Below, one piece after another: positions 19,059 through 32,561 of a DNA stretch of 64,000 nucleotides (position 1 is the stretch's first letter; each line of letters begins with the position of its first letter). This DNA is from Leclercia adecarboxylata. GTDB lineage: Bacteria; Pseudomonadota; Gammaproteobacteria; Enterobacterales; Enterobacteriaceae. Below the pieces are notes generated by a model. It did not search any database. It saw only the letters and a program-made list of their open reading frames with translations, and was not told the DNA's origin. The translations under genes were made by a program, and so were the position numbers. The stretch is taken from the NCBI RefSeq assembly GCF_006874705.1, contig NZ_CP035382.1, forward strand, positions 1,488,001 to 1,552,000, given 5' to 3'.

Positions 19059-21452
19059 TTAGCGTTTTGCCTGCCAGATACGGGCCTGGTAGTCGCGGAT
19101 TGAACGGTCAGAACTGAACATGCCGCAGCGCGCGGTATTCAGAATGCACGCCCGGGTCCAGGCTTCCTGGTCGCGATACAGGACATCGACCTGCTTCTGG
19201 GCCTCAACGTAGCCCGCAAAGTCAGCCATCAGCAGGTACGGATCGCCGCCCTGTTTGCCGATGCTGTGCAGCATCTGGTCGAACGCATGCTTGTCGCCGT
19301 TGCTGTATTTGCCGCTCTCCAGCTCCTTCAGCACCGCATCCAGCAGTTTGTCTTTTTTACGCCATTTCACCGGGTCGTAACCTTTGGCTTTGATGGCTTT
19401 CACCTCTTCCACAGTATGGCCGAAGATAAAGATGTTCTCGTCGCCCACCTGCTCGGCAATCTCAACGTTCGCGCCGTCCAGCGTACCGACGGTTAGCGCG
19501 CCGTTCAGGGCCAGCTTCATGTTGCCGGTGCCGGAGGCCTCTTTGCCCGCGGTAGAGATCTGCTCAGAGACGTCCGCCGCCGGGATCAGCAGCTCCGCCG
19601 CCGAGACGCAGTAATCCGGCAGGAAGACCACCTTCAGCTTGTCGCCCACCTTCGGATCGTTGTTCACCGCGTCGGCCACTTTATTAATAGCGAAGATGAT
19701 GTTTTTCGCCAGGTAGTAGCCCGGCGCCGCTTTCGCACCGAACAGGAACACGCGCGGCACGCGGTCGGCCTGCGGGTTCTCGCGGATCTCTTTGTACAGC
19801 GCCAGAATGTGCAGCAGGTTCAGGTGCTGACGCTTGTACTCGTGCAGACGTTTAATCTGGATATCGAAAATCGCGTTCGGGCTGATCTCAATCCCGGTAC
19901 GGGTTTTGACGAACGCCGCCAGACGCACCTTGTTGTCCAGCTTGATGTTGCGGTACGTCTCGCGGAACGCCGCATCGTCGGCATACTTCTCCAGGTTGAT
20001 CAGCTGGTCGAGATCGTTCGCCCACTCTTTATCCAGCGAGGAATCCAGCAGCGCGGCCAGTTTTGGGTTGCACTGTTTGATCCAGCGACGCGGCGTGATG
20101 CCGTTGGTGACGTTGTGGAACTTGTTCGGCCACAGCTGGTGATATTCCGGGAACAGATCTTTCACCACCAGGTCAGAGTGCAGCGCGGCCACGCCGTTCA
20201 CCGCAAAGCCGCTGACCACGCACAGGTTAGCCATACGCACCTGCTTGTCGAACACCACCGCCAGCTTCGCCCATACTGCTTTGTCGCCCGGCCAGGTTTT
20301 ATCCACCAGTTTCTTAAAGCGGTTGTTGATCTCGTTGATCAGCTGCATATGGCGCGGCAGCAGGGTTTTAATCAGCTTCTCGTCCCAGCACTCCAGCGCC
20401 TCTGGCATCAGGGTGTGGTTGGTGTAGGCGAAGGTCTTGCTGGTGATCGCCCAGGCGTCGTCCCAGCTCAGCTGATGTTCGTCGATCAGCACGCGCAGCA
20501 GTTCCGGAATGGCAATGGTCGGGTGAGTATCGTTCAGCTGGATCACTTCGTAATCCGCCAGCTCCACCAGCTTGCGGCCCGCCAGGTGGTGGCGACGCAG
20601 GATGTCGGCCACGGAACAGGCGCACTGGAAGTACTGCTGCATCAGGCGCAGCTTTTTGCCCGCCAGATGGTTGTCGTTCGGGTAGAGGACTTTGGTCAGC
20701 TTGTCGGCGTCGATGCCCTGCTGCTCAGCACGCAGGAAGTCGCCGTCGTTGAATTTGGTCAGGTTGAACGGGTGAGCGTGCGTCGCCTGCCACAGGCGCA
20801 GCGGCTGTGCCACGCCGTTACGATAGCCCAGCACCGGCAGATCCCAGGCCTGGCCGGTAATGGTAAAGCCCGGTTCCCACTGGCCCGCTTTTGTCACTTT
20901 ACCGCCAATGCCGACCTGCACGTCCAGCGCTTCGTTGTGGCGGAACCACGGGTAGCTGCCGCGATGCCAGTCGTCCGGGGCTTCCATCTGCTGGCCGCCC
21001 GCAAAGGACTGGCGGAACAGGCCATACTGATAGTTCAGACCGTAGCCGGTCGCCGACTGGCCTACCGTCGCCATCGAGTCGAGGAAGCAGGCCGCCAGAC
21101 GACCCAGACCGCCGTTGCCCAGCGCCGGATCGATCTCCTCTTCCAGCAGGTCGGTCAGGTGGATGTTATGGGTGTTCAGCACATCGCTGACCTCCTGATA
21201 CCAGCCGAGGTTCAGCAGGTTGTTGCCGGTCAGACGGCCAATCAGGAATTCCATAGAGATATAGTTAACGTGGCGCTGGCCTTCGACGGGCTTCACCGCG
21301 GGTTGGGCACTCAGCAGCTCGGCGAGCGCTCCGCTGACGGCCTGCCACCACTGGCGGGAGGTCATGTCTTCGGCGGCGTGTAAACCAAAACGCTGCCACT
21401 GACGCGTCAGGGCAGCCTGGAATTGAGCTTTGTTGAAAGTAGGCTGTGACAT
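19059..21452 (-). CDS. malP: Maltodextrin phosphorylase MalP
   Basis: MalP phosphorolyses linear maltodextrins to glucose-1-phosphate with a PLP cofactor. The 797-residue product has the length of the E. coli enzyme. It shows the phosphorylase landmarks [20 protein letters not shown] near 105 and the PLP-lysine segment [18 protein letters not shown] near 645. The ATG at 21452 was chosen because [15 protein letters not shown] is the conserved N-terminus; a longer in-frame reading upstream runs into the MalT-box promoter. It leads the malPQ operon, divergent from malT. Its paralogue GlgP is at 28661-31108. Confidence 0.97.
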   Translation of the reverse strand: MSQPTFNKAQFQAALTRQWQRFGLHAAEDMTSRQWWQAVSGALAELLSAQPAVKPVEGQRHVNYISMEFLIGRLTGNNLLNLGWYQEVSDVLNTHNIHLTDLLEEEIDPALGNGGLGRLAACFLDSMATVGQSATGYGLNYQYGLFRQSFAGGQQMEAPDDWHRGSYPWFRHNEALDVQVGIGGKVTKAGQWEPGFTITGQAWDLPVLGYRNGVAQPLRLWQATHAHPFNLTKFNDGDFLRAEQQGIDADKLTKVLYPNDNHLAGKKLRLMQQYFQCACSVADILRRHHLAGRKLVELADYEVIQLNDTHPTIAIPELLRVLIDEHQLSWDDAWAITSKTFAYTNHTLMPEALECWDEKLIKTLLPRHMQLINEINNRFKKLVDKTWPGDKAVWAKLAVVFDKQVRMANLCVVSGFAVNGVAALHSDLVVKDLFPEYHQLWPNKFHNVTNGITPRRWIKQCNPKLAALLDSSLDKEWANDLDQLINLEKYADDAAFRETYRNIKLDNKVRLAAFVKTRTGIEISPNAIFDIQIKRLHEYKRQHLNLLHILALYKEIRENPQADRVPRVFLFGAKAAPGYYLAKNIIFAINKVADAVNNDPKVGDKLKVVFLPDYCVSAAELLIPAADVSEQISTAGKEASGTGNMKLALNGALTVGTLDGANVEIAEQVGDENIFIFGHTVEEVKAIKAKGYDPVKWRKKDKLLDAVLKELESGKYSNGDKHAFDQMLHSIGKQGGDPYLLMADFAGYVEAQKQVDVLYRDQEAWTRACILNTARCGMFSSDRSIRDYQARIWQAKR

Positions 21453-21533
21453 AGGGAATCTGCATCCTGTAGAGAGAAAATGAGGCGTTGGTGCTAGTGT
21501 GCCTGGCTCCTCATGCCTCTTCCTCCTCCTGGC

Positions 21534-21566
21534 GGGGATTAGACAGGGAGGAGTAGCGGGGATGAG
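21534..21566. promoter_or_regulatory. MalT boxes of the malPQ promoter
   Basis: Three G-rich segments, GGGGATTAG (21534), GGGAGGAGT (21546) and GGGGATGAG (21558), resemble the MalT box GGGGA(T/G)GAGG and are spaced 12 bp apart, starting about 80 bp upstream of malP. Their position and clustering fit MalT activation of malPQ by maltotriose. The 584-bp malP-malT gap also holds an AT-rich stretch (21625-21895) in which I see no gene, then the malT promoter. Confidence 0.7.
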
Positions 21567-21898
21567 CGCTAAAGTGTGATCGCGGCCACCTTCTGCGGCG
21601 AAAGTGTGGGGCATTCAGGCCGCGATTTCCGGGAAGGGAGTCAAAAAAATGAAATGCGGTTTCGCCTGAAATATAGGCATGCGGAAATAATTACTTACCC
21701 GACGTAATATTGCTCAGAATTTACTGCATAGCAGAATGTTATTTCAGCCCCGTAACCTTCCCGGAACTTTATTAACTTTTCACCGCCTTTACGCTTCTAT
21801 ATTCCTTTTTATGCTTAACCTCCTGGAAACACGCCACGCCAGTATCCATGCGCTTTCGAGGCCCATCGAAAAAGTTCCCTCCCCCATCGATATATTTT

Positions 21899-21914
21899 TG
21901 TGACCGAGTGCAAA
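21899..21914 (+). promoter_or_regulatory. CRP site of malT
   Basis: TGTGA-CCGAGT-GCAAA matches the left CRP half-site fully and the right partly. The surrounding bases resemble the E. coli malT promoter, where CRP-cAMP activates malT. A -10-like TATAAG is at 21970-21975, 62 bp before the malT start. Confidence 0.7.
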
Positions 21915-21940
21915 TTAAGGGACATAAAACCCGGACATAA

Positions 21941-24742
<2,802 letters not shown>

Positions 24743-24747
24743 TTCAT

Positions 24748-24866
24748 TGCCCGGCGGCGCTACGCTTGCACGGGCCTACGGTTTTGTTGCCATTCATTGC
24801 CCGGCGGCGCTACGCTTGCCGGGCCTACGGTTTTGTAGGCCGGGTAAGGCGAAGCCGCCACCCGGC
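24748..24866. repeat. REP cluster with a tandem-duplicated unit
   Basis: Three REP units lie between convergent malT and glpR: two direct copies of ATTCATTGCCCGGCGGCGCT..GGGCCTACGGTTTTGT (from 24748 and 24798) and one inverted unit (24835-24866). The direct copies are nearly identical over about 45 bp; the first has one extra A inside its right arm. Confidence 0.85.
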
Positions 24867-24872
24867 ACAAAC

Positions 24873-25631
24873 TCAGCACAGTTCTAACTGCAAGTTATTA
24901 TCTTTAATGACCTTCAACACACCCGCTGGCGGCATCACGTCGGTGTAAACCGCGTTCACCATGCTGATACTGCCCATATTCACCATCGCGTTACGGCCAA
25001 ACTTGGAGTGATCCACTACCAGCATCACGTGGCGCGAGTTCTCGATAATCGCCCGCTTGGTGCGTACTTCGTGGTAATCAAACTCCAGCAATGAGCCATC
25101 GGTATCGATCCCGCTGATGCCGAGGATGCCGAAGTCGAGGCGGAACTGGGAGATAAAGTCGAGGGTCGCTTCGCCAATAATGCCGCCGTCACGGCTGCGC
25201 AGCTCGCCGCCCGCCAGGATGATGCGAAAATCCTCTTTCTGCATCAGGGTGGTGGCCACGTTGAGGTTGTTGGTGACGACCCGCAGGTTCTCATGGTTCA
25301 GCAGGGCGTGGGCCACCGCTTCCGGCGTGGTGCCGATGTCGATAAACAGCGTCGCGCCATTGGGGATCTGGCTCGCCACCTTGCGGGCAATACGCTCTTT
25401 CTCAGAGGTCTGCGTCGCCTTGCGATCGTGCCAGGAGGTATTCACCGAGCTGGACGGCAGCGCCGCGCCCCCGTGATGGCGCAGGATACGGTTCTGATCG
25501 GCCAGATCGTTGAGGTCACGACGAATGGTCTGCGGGCTGACGGCAAACTGCTCCACCAGCTCTTCGGTGCTGACGTATCCCTGCTTTTTCACCAGTTCAA
25601 TAATGGCGTCATGACGTTGTGTTTGTTTCAT
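24873..25631 (-). CDS. glpR: Glycerol-3-phosphate regulon repressor GlpR
   Basis: GlpR is a DeoR-family repressor of glp genes, induced by glycerol-3-phosphate. The 252-residue product has an N-terminal DeoR helix-turn-helix (about 6-57, YVSTEELVEQFAVSPQTIRRDLNDL) and a C-terminal sugar-phosphate sensor domain (DIGTTPEAVAHAL, VTNNLNVA, GGELRSRDGGIIG). Unlike some E. coli K-12 strains, which carry a disrupting glpR mutation, the reading frame is intact. It is last in glpEGR, 18 bp after glpG. Confidence 0.96.
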   Translation of the reverse strand: MKQTQRHDAIIELVKKQGYVSTEELVEQFAVSPQTIRRDLNDLADQNRILRHHGGAALPSSSVNTSWHDRKATQTSEKERIARKVASQIPNGATLFIDIGTTPEAVAHALLNHENLRVVTNNLNVATTLMQKEDFRIILAGGELRSRDGGIIGEATLDFISQFRLDFGILGISGIDTDGSLLEFDYHEVRTKRAIIENSRHVMLVVDHSKFGRNAMVNMGSISMVNAVYTDVMPPAGVLKVIKDNNLQLELC

Positions 25632-25649
25632 CAGAGTTCCCTGCCAGAA

Positions 25650-26480
25650 TTATGTTCGTTTTCGCGCATTTAGCGTATCGGCAAACGCCATCGCCAGCCC
25701 GACTGCCAGCCCGGCCATGTGTGCGCCGTTGGCAATCGCCATGCCAAACAGATCAAACCATCCGGCAATAATCCAGATTAATGCAAAGGCCATTAAACCG
25801 CGCTGCAGGTAGATGCCGCTCGCGGGATCGCGCTCGCCGCGCAGCCAGACATAGCCCATCAGCGCGTAGACTACGCCAGAGAGGCCGCCAAACCATGGGC
25901 CGCCAAACTTATGCTGGATAAAGCCGCTGAGCAGTGCGCTGATAAGGGTAAGCACGATGAGCTTGCCGCTGCCGAGCCGTGTCTCCACCGCCCCGCCGAG
26001 ATACCACCACCACAGCAGGTTAAAGAGGATATGCAGCACCGAGAAGTGCATCAGCGCGTGGGTGAAGTAGCGCCAGAACTCGAACTCAACGGAGGCATCA
26101 TACGGCCAGGCCAGCATCAGCAGGACCTGCTGATCGCCCACCACGCTCATCAGAATGAAGACCAGAATACAGGCCGCCATTAAGACCAGGGTGAACGGCC
26201 CCGCGCGTTCACGCACGGTCGCCAGAAAAGGAAAACGCTGGTAGTGCAGCCCGCTGCCGGTATGGCCGGACTGCCAGCTTGCCGCCAGATAGCGCGCATC
26301 GCCGGGATTCTCCAGAAAACGCGCCAGCTCGGCGTTGACCCGGGAGGCCTGGCTCTCATCCGCCAGCCAGACGTCGGTCTGGGTATGTTGTTGAATGGTG
26401 AGGATAACACCCTGCGTCGCCATGTAATCGACAAACGCCTGGGCGACGCGCGGGTTGGTAAAAGAGGTAATCATCAGCAT
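25650..26480 (-). CDS. glpG: Rhomboid intramembrane serine protease GlpG
   Basis: GlpG cleaves transmembrane helices inside the inner membrane. The 276-residue product equals E. coli GlpG. An N-terminal cytoplasmic domain (about 1-85) precedes six membrane helices. The catalytic serine is in [14 protein letters not shown] (Ser201 by alignment) and the histidine in [11 protein letters not shown] (His254). The L1-loop [12 protein letters not shown] segment with the oxyanion histidine is present. The start at 26480 gives [16 protein letters not shown]; an upstream extension would overlap glpE. Confidence 0.96.
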   Translation of the reverse strand: MLMITSFTNPRVAQAFVDYMATQGVILTIQQHTQTDVWLADESQASRVNAELARFLENPGDARYLAASWQSGHTGSGLHYQRFPFLATVRERAGPFTLVLMAACILVFILMSVVGDQQVLLMLAWPYDASVEFEFWRYFTHALMHFSVLHILFNLLWWWYLGGAVETRLGSGKLIVLTLISALLSGFIQHKFGGPWFGGLSGVVYALMGYVWLRGERDPASGIYLQRGLMAFALIWIIAGWFDLFGMAIANGAHMAGLAVGLAMAFADTLNARKRT

Positions 26481-26524
26481 CGGCGGCAGTCGCTTATTCC
26501 ACACAAAAGGGGACAGTATATACC

Positions 26525-26854
26525 CTAAATGCCGGCGTGCTCGACTTCTGCCGGGAAATGACGGTGCCATGCATCGAATCCGCCGTCCACGCTGTAGACC
26601 GCTTCAAAGCCCTGCTGCAGCAGGTATTGCGCCGCGCCTTTGCTGCTGTTGCCGTGATAGCACATCACCATCACCGGCGTTTCAAAATCGTTATCGCGCA
26701 TAAATTCGCTCAGGGAAGCGTTGGTCAGATGAAACGCGCCCGGCGTGTGGCCCATCGCGAAACTTTGCGGATCGCGAATGTCCACCAGCACCGCCAGTCC
26801 CTGGTGCATCTTCTGGTGGGCTTCTTCTACGTTAATACATTCAAATTGTTCCAT
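26525..26854 (-). CDS. glpE: Thiosulfate sulfurtransferase GlpE
   Basis: GlpE is a single-domain cytoplasmic rhodanese that transfers sulfane sulfur from thiosulfate to cyanide or thioredoxin. The 109-residue product carries the active-site loop with Cys65 in [11 protein letters not shown] and the [14 protein letters not shown] rhodanese motif. The ATG at 26854 gives [15 protein letters not shown], the family N-terminus. It is first in glpEGR, divergent from glpD. Confidence 0.95.
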   Translation of the reverse strand: MEQFECINVEEAHQKMHQGLAVLVDIRDPQSFAMGHTPGAFHLTNASLSEFMRDNDFETPVMVMCYHGNSSKGAAQYLLQQGFEAVYSVDGGFDAWHRHFPAEVEHAGI

Positions 26855-27009
26855 GGTGCTCTCTGTTGTTTGTGCAGGTGCAGTGCGGCCTGATGCCCTC
26901 ACTATCTTATCGGCTAGTGTACGTCCTGGCGGCGGGTAAACGCCATTATGTTAGCTGTATCACTCAAATTTGTTTTTTTGATGTTACTAAAATCCATTTC
27001 CTTTGCTAG

Positions 27010-27046
27010 TATGAGCGATATCGAACATTTTTGAGCTTTAACGAAA
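27010..27046. promoter_or_regulatory. GlpR operators of glpD
   Basis: TATGAGCGATATCGAACATT (27010-27029) has near-perfect dyad symmetry (ATG..CGATATCG..CAT). It is followed by a second half-similar segment, TTGAGCTTTAACGAAA (27030-27045). Both lie just before glpD and correspond to tandem GlpR sites of E. coli glpD. Confidence 0.7.
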
Positions 27047-27061
27047 GTGCGTGAGGATACA

Positions 27062-28570
27062 ATGGAAACCAAAGATCTGATTGTTATCGGTGGCGGAATC
27101 AACGGAGCGGGCATTGCGGCGGACGCTGCCGGGCGCGGATTATCTGTCCTGATGCTGGAAGCGCAGGATCTCGCCTGCGCTACCTCCTCCGCCAGCTCTA
27201 AGCTGATCCACGGTGGCCTGCGTTATCTGGAGCACTACGAGTTCCGCCTGGTCAGTGAGGCGCTGGCCGAGCGTGAAGTGCTGCTGAAAATGGCCCCCCA
27301 TATCGCGACTCCGATGCGTTTTCGTCTGCCGCACCGTCCGCATCTGCGTCCGGCCTGGATGATCCGCATTGGCCTGTTTATGTACGATCACCTGGGCAAA
27401 CGCACCAGCCTGCCCGCTTCTGCCGGTGTGCGTTTTGGCTCAGATTCGGTGCTGAAGCCTGAAATCGTGCGCGGATTCGAATATTCCGACTGCTGGGTGG
27501 ATGATGCCCGCCTGGTGCTCGCCAACGCGCAAATGGTTGAACGCAAAGGCGGCGAGGTGAAAACCCGTACCCGTGCCATTTCCGCCCGCCGGGAAAAAGG
27601 GCTGTGGATCGTCGAGGCCGAAGATATTGATACCGGCGAGCGTTTCAGCTGGCAGGCCCGCGGTCTGGTGAACGCCACCGGCCCGTGGGTGAAGCAGTTC
27701 TTCGACGAGGGGATGCAACTGCCGTCGCCGTATGGCATCCGTCTGATTAAAGGCAGCCACATCGTGGTGCCGCGGGTACATACCCAGAAGCAGGCCTATA
27801 TTCTGCAAAACGAAGACAAGCGCATCGTGTTTGTGATCCCATGGATAGATGAGTTCTCTATCATCGGTACTACCGACGTGGAGTACAAAGGCGATCCGAA
27901 AAGCGTCGCTATCGACGAAAGCGAAATCAGCTATCTGCTGAAGGTGTATAACGCGCACTTCAAGAAATCGCTGGCGCGTGACGATGTGGTCTGGAGCTAC
28001 TCCGGGGTGCGTCCGCTGTGCGATGACGAGTCTGACTCACCGCAGGCCATCACCCGCGACTACACCCTCGATATTCACGATGACCACGGCAAGGCGCCGC
28101 TGCTGTCGGTGTTTGGCGGTAAGCTCACAACCTATCGCAAGCTGGCAGAGCATGCGATGGAAAAACTGGCCCCGTTCTATCAGGGTATCGGCCCGGCGTG
28201 GACCAAAGGCGCGGTGCTGCCCGGCGGTGATATCGGCGGCAACCGCGATGACTACGCGGCGAAATTGCGCCGTCGCTATCCGTTTATCAGCGAATCCATG
28301 GCCCGCCACTTTGCCCGCACCTACGGCAGCAACAGTGAGCTGATCCTGAGTGACGCGAAGGATCTCAGCGATCTGGGCGAACATTTTGGTCACGAGTTCT
28401 ACGAGGCGGAATTACGTTATTTAGCCGACCACGAGTGGGTACGCCGCGCGGACGATGCGCTGTGGCGTCGCACCAAAGAAGGGATGTGGCTGAATGCGGA
28501 GCAGCAGTCCCGCGTGGCGCTGTGGCTGGCCGAGCGGACGGGAAAGCGTGAGTTATCGCTGGCGTCCTGA
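27062..28570 (+). CDS. glpD: Aerobic glycerol-3-phosphate dehydrogenase GlpD
   Basis: GlpD is a peripheral inner-membrane flavoprotein that oxidises sn-glycerol-3-phosphate to dihydroxyacetone phosphate and passes electrons to ubiquinone. The 502-residue product (501 in E. coli) begins with the FAD-binding Rossmann motif GGGINGAG (10-17), followed by the substrate loop SSKLIHGGLRYLEHYEF (about 46-62). The C-terminal cap domain ends with WLAERTGKRELSLAS. The ATG at 27062 follows GAGGA with 6 nt spacing. Confidence 0.97.
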   Translation: METKDLIVIGGGINGAGIAADAAGRGLSVLMLEAQDLACATSSASSKLIHGGLRYLEHYEFRLVSEALAEREVLLKMAPHIATPMRFRLPHRPHLRPAWMIRIGLFMYDHLGKRTSLPASAGVRFGSDSVLKPEIVRGFEYSDCWVDDARLVLANAQMVERKGGEVKTRTRAISARREKGLWIVEAEDIDTGERFSWQARGLVNATGPWVKQFFDEGMQLPSPYGIRLIKGSHIVVPRVHTQKQAYILQNEDKRIVFVIPWIDEFSIIGTTDVEYKGDPKSVAIDESEISYLLKVYNAHFKKSLARDDVVWSYSGVRPLCDDESDSPQAITRDYTLDIHDDHGKAPLLSVFGGKLTTYRKLAEHAMEKLAPFYQGIGPAWTKGAVLPGGDIGGNRDDYAAKLRRRYPFISESMARHFARTYGSNSELILSDAKDLSDLGEHFGHEFYEAELRYLADHEWVRRADDALWRRTKEGMWLNAEQQSRVALWLAERTGKRELSLAS

Positions 28571-28576
28571 GAGTAA

Positions 28577-28655
28577 TGCCCGGTGGCGCTAACGCTTACC
28601 GGGCCTACAAAAGACACAGGATCGTAGGCCGGGTAAGGCGGAGCCGCCACCCGGC
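28577..28655. repeat. REP pair between glpD and glgP
   Basis: Two inverted REP units (ATGCCCGGTGGCGCTAACGC.. and GTAGGCCGGGTAAGGCGGAG..) fill the space between the convergent 3' ends of glpD and glgP. Confidence 0.88.
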
Positions 28656-28660
28656 ATTTT

Positions 28661-31108
28661 TTACAACTTCACCGGATCAATATGCCAGATGGTCTCGGCA
28701 TACTCTTTGATGGTGCGATCGGATGAGAAGTAGCCCATGTTGGCGATGTTGTGCATCGCTTTGGTGGTCCACTCTTCCGGCTTGCGGTACAGCTCGTCGA
28801 CCCTGTCCTGACAATCCACATAGCTGCGGTAGTCTGCCAGCACCTGGTAGTGATCCCCGAAGTTAATCAGCGAATCCACCAGGTCGCGATAGCGGCCAGG
28901 CTCGTCCGGGTTAAAGACCCCGGTGGCGATCTGGGTCAGCACCTGACGCAGCTCTTCATCCTTCTCGTAATAATCACGCGGCGAGTAGCCTTTGGCACGC
29001 AGGGCCTCAACCTCTTCCGTGGTGTTACCGAAGATGAAGATATTATCTTCGCCCACGTGCTCCAGCATCTCGACATTTGCGCCATCCAGCGTGCCGATGG
29101 TCAGCGCGCCGTTAAGAGCAAACTTCATGTTACTGGTGCCGGAAGCTTCGGTGCCCGCGGTGGAGATCTGCTCGGAGAGATCGGCGGCCGGGATAATCAG
29201 CTGGGCCAGGCTCACGCTGTAGTTAGGGATAAAGACGACCTTCAGCTTGTCGCCAATCTGCGGATCGTTGTTGATCACCTTCGCCACGTCGTTGATCAGG
29301 TGAATGATGTGCTTCGCCATGTAGTAGGCCGAGGCCGCTTTACCGGCAAAGATATTCACACGCGGCACCCAGTCGGCATCGGGATCGGCCTTGATGCGGT
29401 TGTAGCGGGTGATCACGTGCAGCACGTTCATCAGCTGACGCTTGTACTCGTGGATACGTTTGATCTGCACGTCGAACAGCGCTTTCGGGTTGGCCACCAC
29501 GTTGAGATGCAGCGCCATCCACACCGCCAGCCGCTTTTTGTTCAGCAGCTTGGCATCACGCACCGCTTTATTCACCGTCGGGAAATCGGCGTGCTGTTCC
29601 AGCTCGCTTAGCTGGCTTAAGTCGGTACGCCAGTTGCGGCCGATGTTCTCGTCGAGCACGTCGGAGAGCGGCTGGTTCGCCAGTGCCAGCCAGCGGCGCG
29701 GCGTTACCCCGTTGGTCACGTTGCAGAAACGCATCGGGAAGATCTTCGCGAAGTCGGCAAACAGCGACTGCACCATCAGGTTGGAGTGCAGCTCCGACAC
29801 GCCGTTGACCTTGTGGCTGATCACCACCGCCAGCCACGCCATGCGCACCCGGCGGCCATTGGATTCATCAATGATCGAGGTACGGCTCAGCAGGCCGGTG
29901 TCGTGCGGGTACTGCTCCTGCAAGGTTTTCAGGAAGAAGTCGTTGATCTCAAAAATGATCTGCAGGTGGCGCGGCAGGATTTTGCCGAGCATATCCACCG
30001 GCCAGGTTTCCAGCGCTTCGCTCATCAACGTGTGGTTAGTGTAGGAGAAGACCTGGCAGGTCACCTCGAACGCCTCTTCCCAGCTGAACTTATGTTCGTC
30101 GATCAGCAGGCGCATCAGCTCCGGGATCGACAGCACCGGGTGGGTGTCGTTGAGGTGGATGGCGGTTTTTTCCGCCAGGTTGGCGTAAGTTTTATGCAGC
30201 TGGTAGTGGCGGCTCAGGATGTCCTGAATGGTCGCGGAGACCAGGAAGTACTCCTGACGCAGACGCAGCTCGCGCCCGGAATAGGTGGAGTCATCCGGGT
30301 ACAGCACACGGGAGACGTTCTCGGAGTGGTTTTTGTCTTCCACCGCCGCGAAGTAGTCGCCCTGATTGAATTTACCGAGGTTAATCGCGCTACTGGCCTG
30401 GGCATTCCACAGGCGCAGCGTGTTGGTCGCGTCGGTGTCGTAGCCCGGGATGATCTGGTCGTAGGCCACGGCCAGGATCTCTTCGGTTTCGACCCAGCGG
30501 CTCTTTTTGCCTTCCTGCTGGATACGGCCGCCAAAGCGGACTTTATAGCGGGTGTTGTGACGCTTGAACTCCCACGGGTTGCCGTACTCCAGCCAGTAGT
30601 CCGGGGACTCTTTCTGCCGGCCATCGACGATGTTCTGTTTGAACATGCCGTAATCGTAGCGGATACCGTAGCCGCGTCCCGGCAGGGCGAGCGTTGCCAG
30701 CGAGTCGAGGAAACAGGCCGCCAGACGACCGAGACCGCCGTTGCCTAAGCCGGGGTCGTTCTCTTCGTCAATCAGCTCTTCTAAATCTAACCCCATCTCT
30801 TCCAGTGCGGTCTTTACGTCGTCATAGATTCCCAGCGACAACAGCGCATTGGAGAGGGTGCGGCCAATCAAAAACTCCATCGACAGATAATAAACCTGAC
30901 GGGTCTCCTGTGAGAGCTGGGCGCGGTTAGAGCGCAGCCAGCGTTCAACCAGCCGGTCGCGCACGGCAAACAGGGTGGCGTTAAGCCATTCGTGTTTGTT
31001 GGCAATCACCGGATCTTTGCCGATGGTGAACATCAGCTTGTAAGCGATTGAGTGCTTTAACGCCTCAATGCTTACCGTGGGAGACGCATAGGAAAAAGGT
31101 GCATTCAT
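28661..31108 (-). CDS. glgP: Glycogen phosphorylase GlgP
   Basis: GlgP releases glucose-1-phosphate from glycogen outer chains using PLP. The 815-residue product has the same length as in E. coli. It shows the [20 protein letters not shown] segment near 120 and the PLP-lysine segment [17 protein letters not shown] near 660. It is last in glgBXCAP, 19 bp after glgA. It is paralogous to MalP but differs in the N-terminal region that sets branched-substrate preference. Confidence 0.97.
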   Translation of the reverse strand: MNAPFSYASPTVSIEALKHSIAYKLMFTIGKDPVIANKHEWLNATLFAVRDRLVERWLRSNRAQLSQETRQVYYLSMEFLIGRTLSNALLSLGIYDDVKTALEEMGLDLEELIDEENDPGLGNGGLGRLAACFLDSLATLALPGRGYGIRYDYGMFKQNIVDGRQKESPDYWLEYGNPWEFKRHNTRYKVRFGGRIQQEGKKSRWVETEEILAVAYDQIIPGYDTDATNTLRLWNAQASSAINLGKFNQGDYFAAVEDKNHSENVSRVLYPDDSTYSGRELRLRQEYFLVSATIQDILSRHYQLHKTYANLAEKTAIHLNDTHPVLSIPELMRLLIDEHKFSWEEAFEVTCQVFSYTNHTLMSEALETWPVDMLGKILPRHLQIIFEINDFFLKTLQEQYPHDTGLLSRTSIIDESNGRRVRMAWLAVVISHKVNGVSELHSNLMVQSLFADFAKIFPMRFCNVTNGVTPRRWLALANQPLSDVLDENIGRNWRTDLSQLSELEQHADFPTVNKAVRDAKLLNKKRLAVWMALHLNVVANPKALFDVQIKRIHEYKRQLMNVLHVITRYNRIKADPDADWVPRVNIFAGKAASAYYMAKHIIHLINDVAKVINNDPQIGDKLKVVFIPNYSVSLAQLIIPAADLSEQISTAGTEASGTSNMKFALNGALTIGTLDGANVEMLEHVGEDNIFIFGNTTEEVEALRAKGYSPRDYYEKDEELRQVLTQIATGVFNPDEPGRYRDLVDSLINFGDHYQVLADYRSYVDCQDRVDELYRKPEEWTTKAMHNIANMGYFSSDRTIKEYAETIWHIDPVKL

Positions 31109-31127
31109 ATCTCTGATTCCAGCATTG

Positions 31128-32561
31128 TTACATCAAGCGTTGATAAAGATCGCGGTAGGACTGCGCCGCAACTTGCCAGCTAAAATCCATGGCCATCGCC
31201 TGGCGCTGAACAAAACGCCACAAAGAGGGACGGGACCACAACACGAAGGCACGCCGAATCGCGCGTAACAGCGACCAGGCATTACTGTCCTCAAAGACAA
31301 ATCCGCTGGCGATTCCGTCTGCCAGGTTCTCCAGCGAGGTGTCGGATACGGTATCCGCCAGCCCGCCGGTACGACGCACCAGAGGCAGCGTGCCGTACTT
31401 CAGGCCATACAGCTGGGTTAAGCCACAGGGCTCAAAACGACTCGGGACCAGGATAACGTCGGCGCCCGCCATGATGCGGTGCGAAAACGCTTCGTGATAG
31501 CCGATCTGCACGCCCACCTGACCCGGATGCTCGGCCGCGGCCGCGAGGAAGCCCTCCTGCAATACCGGATCGCCGGCACCCAGCAGCGCCAGCTGTCCGC
31601 CCTGCTCCAGCAGGCCCGGCAGCGCCTCGAGCACCAGATCGAGCCCTTTCTGGCTGGTCAGACGGCTCACTACCGCAAACAGCGGCACCTTTTCGTTGAC
31701 CTTCAGCCCCATGGCGATCTGTAGCTGACGTTTGTTCTCGGCCTTATCTTCCACCGAATCGCGGTTGTAGCGCGCGGTCAGCAGCAGGTCCGACTCCGGA
31801 CTCCAGATTTTTTCATCCACGCCGTTGAGAATGCCCGACAGACGTCCTTCGCGCTGGCGTTGCGCGAGCAGCCCCTCCATGCCGTAGCCAAACTGCGGCT
31901 CGGTGATCTCCCGCGCGTAGGTCGGGCTCACGGCGGTGATGTGATCGGCGTAGTACAGCCCGGCCTTAAGGAATGAAATCTGCCCGTTAAACTCCAGCCC
32001 ATGGATATTAAAGAACGACCATGGCAGATCGATGTCATCCATATGTTTGGCTAAATACATCCCCTGATAGGCCAGGTTATGCACGGTAAAGACCGACTTC
32101 GCCGGATGGCCACGCGCCGCCAGATACGCCGGAGCCAGCCCGGCGTGCCAGTCGTGGGCGTGCACTACGTCCGGGCGCCAGAACGGATCCAGCCCGGAGG
32201 CCATCTCCGCCCCGACCCAGCCGAGCAGCGCAAAACGCAGCACGTTATCGGTATAGGCAAATAAGTTGGTGTCGTGGTACGGGCTCCCTGGGCGGTCATA
32301 CAGATGCGGGGCGTCAATCAGGTAAATGCCCACACCGTTGTAATGACCAAACAGTAATGTGATGCGCCCGGCAAAGGTATCGCGGCGGCTGACGATCTGG
32401 GCGTCAGGGATGCCGCGACGAATATCGGGAAAAGCGGGTAACAGCACGCGAGTATCGACCCCACCGGCAATTTGCGCCGCCGGTAGCGCCCCAATCACAT
32501 CCGCCAACCCGCCGGTTTTCAGCAACGGGAACATCTCAGAACAAACGTGTAAAACCTGCAT
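31128..32561 (-). CDS. glgA: Glycogen synthase GlgA
   Basis: GlgA is a GT5 enzyme that adds glucose from ADP-glucose to the growing alpha-1,4 chain. The 477-residue product has the ADP-glucose-binding KTGGLADV motif (residues 15-22) and the C-terminal [21 protein letters not shown] segment with its catalytic Glu. Two consecutive ATGs exist. The second (32561) was chosen: it is 5 nt from AGGAG and gives the E. coli N-terminus, while the first is only 2 nt away. It overlaps the glgC stop by one base, implying coupling. Confidence 0.96.
   Translation of the reverse strand: MQVLHVCSEMFPLLKTGGLADVIGALPAAQIAGGVDTRVLLPAFPDIRRGIPDAQIVSRRDTFAGRITLLFGHYNGVGIYLIDAPHLYDRPGSPYHDTNLFAYTDNVLRFALLGWVGAEMASGLDPFWRPDVVHAHDWHAGLAPAYLAARGHPAKSVFTVHNLAYQGMYLAKHMDDIDLPWSFFNIHGLEFNGQISFLKAGLYYADHITAVSPTYAREITEPQFGYGMEGLLAQRQREGRLSGILNGVDEKIWSPESDLLLTARYNRDSVEDKAENKRQLQIAMGLKVNEKVPLFAVVSRLTSQKGLDLVLEALPGLLEQGGQLALLGAGDPVLQEGFLAAAAEHPGQVGVQIGYHEAFSHRIMAGADVILVPSRFEPCGLTQLYGLKYGTLPLVRRTGGLADTVSDTSLENLADGIASGFVFEDSNAWSLLRAIRRAFVLWSRPSLWRFVQRQAMAMDFSWQVAAQSYRDLYQRLM

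Noticed and set aside
21453..21614. Upstream in-frame extension of malP
   Set aside because: It covers the MalT boxes; the family N-terminus begins at 21452.
30694..30930. Small plus-strand frame opposite the glgP 5' part
   Set aside because: Antisense shadow with no start signal.
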